Source: CADEED01 sp963842515 (GTDB lineage Bacteria; Pseudomonadota; Gammaproteobacteria; Steroidobacterales; Steroidobacteraceae). Taken from it: a DNA stretch of 64,000 nucleotides. Made by a program: the position numbers and the translations under genes. A model generated the notes under the pieces. It ran no database searches. It was not told the origin of the DNA and saw nothing but the letters and a program-made list of their open reading frames with translations. This document shows positions 40,460 to 47,925 of this stretch, one piece after another; positions within the stretch are counted from its first letter, which is position 1; every line of letters starts with the position of its first letter. The DNA is taken from the NCBI GenBank assembly GCA_963842515.1, contig CAWJGO010000001.1, positions 992,001 to 1,056,000 of the forward strand, written 5' to 3'.

Positions 40460-41704
40460 TACCGCGCGATTTTGCTGTGCCGCCTTGGAGGCGAGCGAAA
40501 ATCGCGGTTCCACCTTCTTGAGCTTGCCCGTGAGCAGCTCCGCTGCGTATCGGCCGACTTCCGGTCCGTGCTTGAACCCATGGCCCGACCCGGCGCCGAC
40601 CAGCAACACGTTCGGCGCGTTGGGGTGCCGATCGATCAGCAGATCCCCGTTCGAACTGTTCTCGTACTGGCAGACGCGCTCCTCGTTGAGCGGGGCGCCG
40701 GCCAGTGAGGGAAACCGCCTTGCCATATAGGCGCGCACATCGGCGAGCGCACCCGGCGACGCGACGCGATCGCCGCGATCGGGATCGATGGGCGGGCCGT
40801 GTTTGTCGTGCGCGATCTTGAAGCCGCGGTTCTCGAGATCCGGCATGCCGTAGAAAATATCGCCGTTGTTGAAGTCGGCCCAGCCCGGGAGCGATGCAGC
40901 GCCGAAGCGCGCGTCGCCCGCGGGCGGCGCGAAGAAGAACACCTCCTGCCGCGTGAGGAAGATGCGCGGACCCAGCAGGTGCGCGAACAACTTCGGCAGC
41001 CAGGGGCCACAGGCGAATATGTAGTTAGCCGCGGAGACCGTGGAGCCATCGCTCAAATCGAGCTGCTGCAGGGCCGCCGTGGCATCCGGAGGCTTCACCG
41101 CCGCCACTCGATATTCGCCGCCGGCTTTCACGAACTGTTTCACCAGCGTCTGCACCGCGCGGCGCGCCATGAGCACGCCGAAGTCGGGCTCGAACAACGC
41201 CACTTCGATGTCTTTCCAGTACATCTGCGGATAACGCGTCTCCAGCGCGGTACGGTCGAGCTCCTGCGTCGGCAGTGCGAGGCGGCGATGCACCTCGAGC
41301 GACTGGTCCACATAGGGCTCGCGCTTCTGGAAGAAGAACACCACGCCGGTGCGATGCAAGACCGGAAGGCCCGAAAGGTCCGACAACCACTTCCACGAAG
41401 CAAGCGATTCGAAGGCCATGCGCGTGTAGATTTCGTCGCTGCCATAACTGCCACGCGTGAGCCGCGACTCGCCGCCCGAGGACGCGCGGGCATGCGCGGC
41501 ACCCGTGGCATCGAGCAGCAGCACTCGCTGCCCGGCTTTGCGCAGATGCCAGGCCGTCCAGGCTCCGAACACGCCCGCACCGATGACGATGGAATCCCAA
41601 GTCGCGGATTTCACCTTTTTGTCCTCGCCTCGCACCCCGCTCGCGACGCCGGCCGCCAGCGCGGTGGCGATGACGCCGCGGCGCGTGACCTTACGGGTGG
41701 CCAC
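40454..41704 (-). CDS. Tat-exported FAD-dependent oxidoreductase (DAO/sarcosine-oxidase-like)
   Basis: 416 aa from a GTG that overlaps the end of the upstream cytochrome gene by 14 bp. TRRGVIATALAAGVASG is a Tat-type signal. FAD Rossmann loop IVIGAGVFGAWTAWHLRKAG, then ASSGGESRLTRGSYG, which resembles the covalent-FAD region of MSOX/SOLA-type amine oxidases, and a final VLLVGAGSGHGFKHGPEVGR substrate/FAD loop. It should oxidise a secondary amine or amino acid in the periplasm. The translational overlap with a c-type cytochrome suggests electrons may go to that heme instead of O2 (inference). Confidence 0.88.
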   Translation of the reverse strand: MATRKVTRRGVIATALAAGVASGVRGEDKKVKSATWDSIVIGAGVFGAWTAWHLRKAGQRVLLLDATGAAHARASSGGESRLTRGSYGSDEIYTRMAFESLASWKWLSDLSGLPVLHRTGVVFFFQKREPYVDQSLEVHRRLALPTQELDRTALETRYPQMYWKDIEVALFEPDFGVLMARRAVQTLVKQFVKAGGEYRVAAVKPPDATAALQQLDLSDGSTVSAANYIFACGPWLPKLFAHLLGPRIFLTRQEVFFFAPPAGDARFGAASLPGWADFNNGDIFYGMPDLENRGFKIAHDKHGPPIDPDRGDRVASPGALADVRAYMARRFPSLAGAPLNEERVCQYENSSNGDLLIDRHPNAPNVLLVGAGSGHGFKHGPEVGRYAAELLTGKLKKVEPRFSLASKAAQQNRAVH

Positions 41705-44700
41705 CGGGCTTCGCTTCCACCGCCACCGACTTCATCGCGCGATTGCTCTCGCCGAACGGCTCTTCGCCTTCGGACCGCGGGGCCGTGAGACCGGCCATGA
41801 ACGCCATGATGTCGCGCAACTGAGCGCGTGACAGGACCTGCGCATAGATCTCGGGCATCGACGACGGCGCGGTCACGCGTGTCTTCACCTGCTTCGGATC
41901 GATGGTCGCGGTGGTGTTGTCGGCCCGCTTGATGACGATCTGCGTGGGCGACTCGCTCGCGAGCGATCCGGTTTCCGTCGAGCCATCCTTGAGCGTCAAC
42001 GTGATCACGTCGAACCCCGCCGCGATGTGCGCACTGGGCTTGATGATGGACTCGAGCAGATACTCCTTGCTCTTGTCCTTGGCGATGGTGGAGAGGTCCG
42101 GGCCCGCTTCGCCGCCATCGCCGTTCACTTTGTGGCAACGAGTGCAGGGCAGCACATTGTTTTCCCAGAACTGTTCGCCTCCGCGCCACGAATTGCCACC
42201 GGCAAGTGCGTACGAGTAGGGCGCGAGCGCATTGCCGCTGGCCGTCCAGGCGGCCTGCTGCTTCGCCCAGCGCGCCTTGACCGTGGGAGCCTCGCTCTTC
42301 TCCACGGCTTCGATGAGCTCCAGCTGCGCGCCCGGCAGAACCTTGCCGGCCGCGAGCTGATCGAGCGCACCGACCAGCAACTTCGGTGTGTCGGCGCCCT
42401 TCAATTCACCCATCGAGCGGAACGCCGCCTGCTGCTCGGCTTCCGACCCTGCGGTTGAAAGGCGACGGATGATGGGCAGGGCGCGCTCCGGCGCACGCCG
42501 CGCCACGATCTGCAATGCCGCGAGGCGCAAGGCTGCGGACTGGGATTTTTCCGCAACGTCGATACCGCGCAACACTTCGTCCCCGCCGAAGGCATCGAGC
42601 GCCTTGAGCGCACCCGCGCGCACGGCTTCGGGCGCTTCTTCGTTGCCGACCGAGGCGAGCAGTGCCGGCGCCGCTGCACGCAGCTGCAGGTTACCGATCG
42701 CGTCGAGCGCGGCGAGCTGCACGCGCTCTGGACTGTTGCCCAACACCTTCGGCAGTACCGCCGCCAATGCATCGGCGGCGGGCTTGGCATCGCGCGCGGG
42801 CAGCGGGCGATAGATGCCCACGATGCGGTCGCGCTGCGGCGTCTTGCCCCACAGGCCCAGCTGCAGCAGCGCTTCGCCGCGCATGCTCTCGCTGGCGGCA
42901 CCGCGCGTCGCGTATTGCGCCAGGGCCTGCGCGTTGCTTGCGGCGCCGATGCGGTAGTTAGCGTTGATGGCGCGCACCACGTACGGCTCCTCGTTCACCG
43001 GCGCGCCGTCGAGCTTCTCCGCCAGGGCCGCGAAAGCGCCTTCGATCGGCACATCGTTGATGGCGCTGGCGGCTTCACGGACGATGTAGGCATCCGAATC
43101 GTTGAGGAACCACGCCACCTTGGCGTCGCGCAGCTCACGGTAGGCGAGCACTACGCCTAGGCGCACGGCCGCTGACGTGTCCTGCACGCCGGCGTCGAGC
43201 GCCGCGTTCTTGCCGATGCGTGCGAGCGCATGCGCGGCGGCGTGCCGCAGGTATGCGTCCTTGTTGTCGTTGGCCTTGAGCATCGCCAGCAGCGCCGGTG
43301 TGGCCTTGGCGTTCTTGAGCTTCCCCAAGCTCTGTGCGGCGAAGAACTGCACGCGCGGCTCGGGATCACCGAGCTTCTTCACCAGCGCGTCGAATCCTTT
43401 TGCGTAGCCAACATCGCCCAAGCCTTTGGCAGCCTGCGCGCGCACCTCCGCGTCCGCATCGTTGAGCAGTCTCAACAGCAGCGGGTTGAATCGGCCATCG
43501 GAACGACCGAGCTGCGTGAGTCCCCACACAGAGTGCAGTCGTCCGAGCGGCGTCACTCCTTTCCCCCCGGTCACCGCCTTGGAGAACACACCGCCTTCCT
43601 TGCGCGAGACGAGTTCGAGCTGCGCCTCGAGACGCGCACGCCGGTCGGGATGCGACAGCAGGTCCATGAGTCGCTGGTTGCTGAGCGAGGTGAAGCCGCC
43701 CGCCAGCAACTGCGCGAGATCGGCGCTGATCTTTACCTGCACAGGATCCGCCTTCACCGGCGTAATGCCGTAGATGCGGCCTTTCTTGGATTTCGGCCAG
43801 CCATCGACCCAGTCGGCGATGTACAGCGCCCCATCCGGACCGAAGGTGACGTCGGTGGGCAGCACGCCGCCCATGAACTGCTGGCTGCTGGTCGGTGCGA
43901 AGCTCGCGCCGTTCTGCTTCAGCGTGTAAGTCTGGATGCCGCTGCGCGCGATGCTGCCCTTGAAGTGCGTGATGAAGAAATGCCCGGCGTACTTTGGATC
44001 GAGGCCAGTGCCCGGGTAGTAGGTGAGACCGGAAGGACCGTCCTCGATGTTGCACACCGGCGGCAGTAGATAGGCCGGCCGGCCGGGGAACGCCGGCTTC
44101 CACAGACCCTCTCGCCCCCATGGCCCGGCCTTGTCGAGCGGCGCATGCTGGTAGCCGACGCGCCAGCCGCTGTCGCCGCCCTCGACGACGTAGACCAGGC
44201 GTTCCATGTCGCCCTGGTCGCTGTCGTTGTCGCCGGTGAAGAGATTGCCGTGTTCATCGAATACCAGCTCCTGCGGATTGCGCAGGCCGCGTGCCACGAG
44301 CTCGAACTCCGTGCCATCGGGATTGGAGCGGAACACACCGCCCTCATCCGGAAGGTCGACGACCTGGCCTTCCTTGCCGGGCACGTGCGCGCCGCGATCG
44401 CCGATCGTGTAATAGATCTTGCCGTCGTGTCCCATGGCCAGGCCGTGGAAATCGTGACCGGTGTAGTTGAAGCGCACGCCGAAGCCGCGCAGCAACTCCG
44501 TCTTCTTCACCTTGCCCGCGCCTTCCTCCAGCAACCACAGGCTGGGGATGTTGGTGAACCACACCTTGCCATGGCGTGCCAGCACGCCGGAGGCGATGCC
44601 GTCGAGCTCGCTGTTGAAGCCGTCGGCGAAAATGCTGCTCTTGTCGGCCACGTGATCGCCGTCGGTGTCTTCGACCAGACGCACGATTTCACTTTCGATG

Positions 44701-45101
44701 GCCAAATCCTTGGCTTGCGCGCCGAACACGCTGTGCTGCATCTTCACGCGATCTTCGATGGTGCGCGCCGCCATATCGAGCTCGAGCATGCCCATGTACT
44801 CGCGGATATCGAGCACGCTGCTGCGGTAACGATAGGTTTCGGAAACGAACAGGCGTCCCTTCTCATCGAAGTCGATGGCCACGGGGTTCGCGAGCATGGG
44901 TTCGGCGGCCCACAACTTTGCCTGCAGGCCAGGGGGCAGCGAGAAGCGCTTGAGCGCCAGCGTCGCATCCTCGGAGGCCGGCTCGACGATCGGCGTCGGG
45001 ACACGAACGTCTTCATGGAGGGGCAGCGTCTGCGAAGCGACCGTGGAGATGCCAGCGATGAAAAAGACAGCGAAACGCGAAATCAAGACGGAAGGTTTCA
45101 T
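41691..45101 (-). CDS. PVC-type propeller/HEAT/cytochrome c fusion protein
   Basis: 1136 aa with a signal peptide (1-23). Residues about 45-460 form a glucose-dehydrogenase-like beta-propeller (NPVAIDFDEKGRLFVSETYR, VWFTNIPSLWLLE, GLRNPQELVFDEHGNLFTGD, DVTFGPDGALYIADWVDGW). Residues about 470-940 are HEAT-type helical repeats (EVRAQAAKGLGDVGYAKGFD and many more). The end has one heme c site, LPCTRCHKVNG, near residue 985, then a beta module and an LRDIMAFMAGL helix with a preceding SSMPEIY that can supply the axial Met. This domain order is typical of Planctomycetes/Verrucomicrobia membrane-bound dehydrogenase-like proteins. It probably is a periplasmic dehydrogenase or electron acceptor for the coupled FAD enzyme. 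Confidence 0.9.
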   Translation of the reverse strand: MKPSVLISRFAVFFIAGISTVASQTLPLHEDVRVPTPIVEPASEDATLALKRFSLPPGLQAKLWAAEPMLANPVAIDFDEKGRLFVSETYRYRSSVLDIREYMGMLELDMAARTIEDRVKMQHSVFGAQAKDLAIESEIVRLVEDTDGDHVADKSSIFADGFNSELDGIASGVLARHGKVWFTNIPSLWLLEEGAGKVKKTELLRGFGVRFNYTGHDFHGLAMGHDGKIYYTIGDRGAHVPGKEGQVVDLPDEGGVFRSNPDGTEFELVARGLRNPQELVFDEHGNLFTGDNDSDQGDMERLVYVVEGGDSGWRVGYQHAPLDKAGPWGREGLWKPAFPGRPAYLLPPVCNIEDGPSGLTYYPGTGLDPKYAGHFFITHFKGSIARSGIQTYTLKQNGASFAPTSSQQFMGGVLPTDVTFGPDGALYIADWVDGWPKSKKGRIYGITPVKADPVQVKISADLAQLLAGGFTSLSNQRLMDLLSHPDRRARLEAQLELVSRKEGGVFSKAVTGGKGVTPLGRLHSVWGLTQLGRSDGRFNPLLLRLLNDADAEVRAQAAKGLGDVGYAKGFDALVKKLGDPEPRVQFFAAQSLGKLKNAKATPALLAMLKANDNKDAYLRHAAAHALARIGKNAALDAGVQDTSAAVRLGVVLAYRELRDAKVAWFLNDSDAYIVREAASAINDVPIEGAFAALAEKLDGAPVNEEPYVVRAINANYRIGAASNAQALAQYATRGAASESMRGEALLQLGLWGKTPQRDRIVGIYRPLPARDAKPAADALAAVLPKVLGNSPERVQLAALDAIGNLQLRAAAPALLASVGNEEAPEAVRAGALKALDAFGGDEVLRGIDVAEKSQSAALRLAALQIVARRAPERALPIIRRLSTAGSEAEQQAAFRSMGELKGADTPKLLVGALDQLAAGKVLPGAQLELIEAVEKSEAPTVKARWAKQQAAWTASGNALAPYSYALAGGNSWRGGEQFWENNVLPCTRCHKVNGDGGEAGPDLSTIAKDKSKEYLLESIIKPSAHIAAGFDVITLTLKDGSTETGSLASESPTQIVIKRADNTTATIDPKQVKTRVTAPSSMPEIYAQVLSRAQLRDIMAFMAGLTAPRSEGEEPFGESNRAMKSVAVEAKPGGHP

Positions 45102-45178
45102 GGGATCCCGGAAATGATTTTGGAAGGGCTTTCAGAGCGCGAACTATATCTTGATGCAGCGCATGTATTCTCGCGCCC

Positions 45179-45964
45179 ATGAAGCCGAATTCGAAGCGCG
45201 TAGCCTTGGTTGTGCTGGCCATTGCCGCGATTGGCGCGCCGGTTGCGTGGTTTTCCCAGCGTGATGCGGTCAATTCGCCACCAGCGCGCGCGGCCACCGC
45301 GAAGAAGCCAGCGCCAGCGGCCGCGCCGGCGCCCGCTGCTTTCGACTTTTATCTAATGGCATTGACCGTTCATCCCGCTTTTTGTGCCGATGGACACGTG
45401 CGCCAGCGCGAGTGCCAGGCCCGTGGCCAGCGGCCACTGGTGATTCACGGGCTGTGGCCGGAACGGAACGAGCCGCGTACCTACCCGCACGATTGCCCGG
45501 CGCCACCGCTCGACCTCGAGCCGGCGCTGGCGCTCGAGCTCGGGGACTTCATGCCCGGCGTGGCCGAAGGGCTGGACGAACACGAGTGGCGCGAGCACGG
45601 TGGCTGCAGTGGCCTGGCCGACGACGTGTATTACCGCCATGCGCTCGAGCTCGCCCGCGCTGTCGATGCGGCCTTGTCCGCCAAGCTAACTACCTTGGCC
45701 GGGGAGGCGACCAATGCCGGTGCTCTGCGCGAAGTCGCCGACGCCTTCAGTCCCGGACTCAGCGCCTCCCTGACCTTTCATTGCCGCACGTTGCGCGCCG
45801 CGCCGGCGGCACAGCGCGCGCAAGCCTTTCTCATCGAAGTGCGCCAATGCGTGGACAACGACGGCCCGGGCGGCGCGCCCGGCACGCCGCTCGATTGCGC
45901 CGCGGTGAAGCGGAGCGACCAGGGATGCGGCCGGTCTTTCCGGATTGCCGGAGCACCGAAATGA
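45179..45964 (+). CDS. Ribonuclease T2 family protein, exported
   Basis: 261 aa with a signal anchor or peptide (about 7-25) and an Ala/Pro spacer. T2 motifs: CAS I HGLWPERN (His90) and CAS II HEWREHGGC (His135, Glu136, His140). The usual lysine of CAS II (HEWxKHG) is Glu139 here, which may reduce or change catalysis. Six or more cysteines after residue 69 suggest disulfides. RNase T2 enzymes cut single-stranded RNA via a 2',3'-cyclic phosphate in the periplasm. The stop overlaps the next start (ATGA). It diverges from the cytochrome fusion gene with 77 bp between. Confidence 0.88.
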   Translation: MKPNSKRVALVVLAIAAIGAPVAWFSQRDAVNSPPARAATAKKPAPAAAPAPAAFDFYLMALTVHPAFCADGHVRQRECQARGQRPLVIHGLWPERNEPRTYPHDCPAPPLDLEPALALELGDFMPGVAEGLDEHEWREHGGCSGLADDVYYRHALELARAVDAALSAKLTTLAGEATNAGALREVADAFSPGLSASLTFHCRTLRAAPAAQRAQAFLIEVRQCVDNDGPGGAPGTPLDCAAVKRSDQGCGRSFRIAGAPK

Positions 45965-46278
45965 ATTTTTCCCTGCAGTTGCGCGAGTTGATGATCGCTT
46001 ACGGGGTTACCGCCGGCGCGATGTTGATAGGCCTGATCGTGATGCGCGCGGACCAGCGCGCGTACTTTCGCTGGCCTGTCTACTCGGCAATGGTCATGGC
46101 GCTCGGCGTCGTGTCGTGGAACTTGCTGCGCAAGCATGTGTTGCCGGGGGAGTGGGGTATCACGCATGCCGGCGGGTTGTACTCCGGCGCCCTGGGCCTC
46201 TACGCGGCATTGGGACTCGCAATCGGGCTCTTGCTCGGGAGGCTTACCGGGCGTAAAACCCCCAAGCCCAACCAATAA
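45961..46278 (+). CDS. Small multi-pass membrane protein coupled to RNase T2
   Basis: 105 aa, starting within the RNase T2 stop (ATGA), so translation is coupled. Three hydrophobic segments: about residues 10-27, 38-55 and 72-92, with charged ends (GRLTGRKTPKPNQ). No known family. Its strict coupling to a secreted nuclease gene hints at an accessory or protective role in the inner membrane, but nothing in the sequence proves it. Confidence 0.65.
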   Translation: MNFSLQLRELMIAYGVTAGAMLIGLIVMRADQRAYFRWPVYSAMVMALGVVSWNLLRKHVLPGEWGITHAGGLYSGALGLYAALGLAIGLLLGRLTGRKTPKPNQ

Positions 46279-46287
46279 GGAATACCT

Positions 46288-46386
46288 ATGGCCAAGTCAA
46301 AGAAAAGAAAACCGTCAAAGATGGGATCGCCGGGAACCAAGCCGCCGCCGAAACTGGAAATCACCCTCAATCCGTCGTCGTACTGA
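46288..46386 (+). CDS. Possible 32-aa basic mini-protein
   Basis: An ATG 9 bp after the membrane protein gene opens 32 codons beginning MAKSKKRKPSKMGSPGTKPP and ending in TLNPSSY. TAAGGA about 9 bp upstream fits as ribosome-binding site. Codon use is unlike the surrounding genes in its AAG/AAA load. It has a strongly basic start, a Pro turn and a short hydrophobic end; it may be a small nucleic-acid-associated protein or simply a chance frame. Confidence 0.4.
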   Translation: MAKSKKRKPSKMGSPGTKPPPKLEITLNPSSY

Positions 46387-46479
46387 CCGGGCGAGTTTTC
46401 CCGCGCACATCGCTGCGCAATTAGCAATCCATGTTCTGGGCTGCCGCCCGCGCCTGCGGCGGCCCTAACATGGGGTTGA

Positions 46480-47361
46480 ATGAAAATTTCGCTGCTGCGT
46501 GGTGTGAGCCCAGCGCCTGAGCTTTGGAGCTGCGTGGCGTTGTTATTCATCGTGCTGGCCTGTCCCGGCGCGCTCGCGCAGGCCCCGTGGGTGGTGAAAG
46601 TCACCCCGCTGATGAATCCGCTGCCGGTCGGCTATTGCGCCGCGGTCCAGCTCAGCATTCTCGATGCGTCGGCCAAGGAGATTCCGCGCAACCCGCAAGG
46701 ACTGCGGATCACGCTGGCCGATTTCGACATGGCAGTCGCCTCGCCGGATGCGGGCGCGGTGGTGGGACAACAAGTCGATGCGTACCACTGGTCGGTGTGC
46801 GGTTGCCAAGGCGCCGCGCCGGGAACCACGGCGACGATCACCGCTTCTTATCCGGCGCGCGCTTTGAGCGCGTCCGCGCGCGTTCCAAATGCCTCGATTC
46901 AGGCCACCGCATCTATCGTGCTGGCGGCGCCGAAGGGCGGCATCAATCCGCCGGCATGCAAGGCGGTGGAGCGCAGCGCGACGGCCGCTGCAGCCACACC
47001 TGCATCGCAACCCGCGCGAAGCGGTGTCGTGGCGCCACCCGTTTCACCGCCGGTGACGATTACACCGACACCGGCTCCCTCAACGCCGACTGCCGTTGGT
47101 GAGGCACTGCCCAGGAATGCAGGCGCGACACGCGTGGCGCCATATACCCCAGGTCCCGTGACCGTGAGCTTCGAATTGAATGCCAATGGCTCATGGTACG
47201 AACCTCACCCCGAGAGTCTGAGCTTCGACTTGAATGCCAGCGGCTCGTGGTACGAGCCTGCACCAGTGATCCACACATTCGACCTGACGGCGACCGGAGC
47301 TTGGATTGAGCGGACGCAGAGTCCGGATCGCCCCATACAGCCGGCGCCACCCGCGCGCTGA
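46480..47361 (+). CDS. Exported protein with three C-terminal 18-residue repeats
   Basis: 293 aa. Signal peptide to about residue 34 (ALAQA). Residues 36-155 are a beta-rich, immunoglobulin-like domain (VGYCAAVQLSILDASAKEIP, AYHWSVCGCQGAAPGTTATI), with cysteines that can pair. A Pro/Thr/Ala linker follows, and then three tandem repeats from residue about 228: VSFELNANGSWYEPHPES, LSFDLNASGSWYEPAPVI and HTFDLTATGAWIERTQSP. Each has the form x-F-[DE]-L-x-A-x-G-[SA]-W. Such short aromatic repeats suggest carbohydrate or wall binding. Family not recognised. Confidence 0.7.
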   Translation: MKISLLRGVSPAPELWSCVALLFIVLACPGALAQAPWVVKVTPLMNPLPVGYCAAVQLSILDASAKEIPRNPQGLRITLADFDMAVASPDAGAVVGQQVDAYHWSVCGCQGAAPGTTATITASYPARALSASARVPNASIQATASIVLAAPKGGINPPACKAVERSATAAAATPASQPARSGVVAPPVSPPVTITPTPAPSTPTAVGEALPRNAGATRVAPYTPGPVTVSFELNANGSWYEPHPESLSFDLNASGSWYEPAPVIHTFDLTATGAWIERTQSPDRPIQPAPPAR

Positions 47362-47389
47362 CAATTCGGAATCAAGGGAAGAAACGACA

Positions 47390-47902
47390 ATGACCCGCAG
47401 TGCATTTCATCGGCTGAAAATCTGCGTCGCCACGATAGGTCTCGTTGCGGCGAGCGAATCCCACGCCGTCTGTACCCCTGCCCCCTGTGTGAAGCTGACG
47501 ATGAACGCGAACGTGCACCTTGCGAACCTGCATCCCCTCGTCACCTATTTTCAAGTGTCCTGCAATGTTCCGGGGTCGCTACAGTCGAGGAGTGCCAAGA
47601 TTCCGATCGTCAATCGTGGCTATGTGGGAGTGGCACCGGGCGAGATGGAGATCCCCACGACGGTCCTTGCGACCCAACCCAATCACACGGTTCGAGTTCA
47701 ATGCAATTTGGTGTTCTTTACTACGGCCGGGTCGGAGCTCCAGTGGGACCTCGGAAACTCGGTGGACCACAAGAGTGACCTCCAGAGCATCACGACTTCC
47801 AATTGGGCGCAGGTGGCGGCCGGTTCCGGGACCGTTCCCGTAGCCGGAAAACAGATGTACTGGATTCACGACGTGTCGTTTCCGACGGCGGCTGCGCCCT
47901 AG
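47390..47902 (+). CDS. Exported protein of unknown function
   Basis: 170 aa from ATG at 47390 with AAGGGAAG upstream; 28 bp after the repeat protein, so likely in the same transcript. Signal peptide with mature start near AVCTPAPC. The mature part is beta-rich with four cysteines (VCTPAPCVKL, VSCNVPG and VQCNLVFF), VTYFQVSCNVPGSLQSR and IPTTVLATQPNHTVRVQCNL as characteristic strands. The pattern is like a secreted immunoglobulin-fold domain. No family recognised. It converges with the CadC-like regulator with a 23-bp gap. Confidence 0.65.
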   Translation: MTRSAFHRLKICVATIGLVAASESHAVCTPAPCVKLTMNANVHLANLHPLVTYFQVSCNVPGSLQSRSAKIPIVNRGYVGVAPGEMEIPTTVLATQPNHTVRVQCNLVFFTTAGSELQWDLGNSVDHKSDLQSITTSNWAQVAAGSGTVPVAGKQMYWIHDVSFPTAAAP

Positions 47903-47925
47903 CAGTCCGGCCGACCTCGTACTAA

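Noticed and set aside
41691..45101. Possible PQQ/glucose dehydrogenase assignment for the propeller
   Set aside because: The propeller is followed by HEAT repeats and heme c, which fits the PVC-type family better; no PQQ-binding Cys pair or Trp-docking repeats seen.
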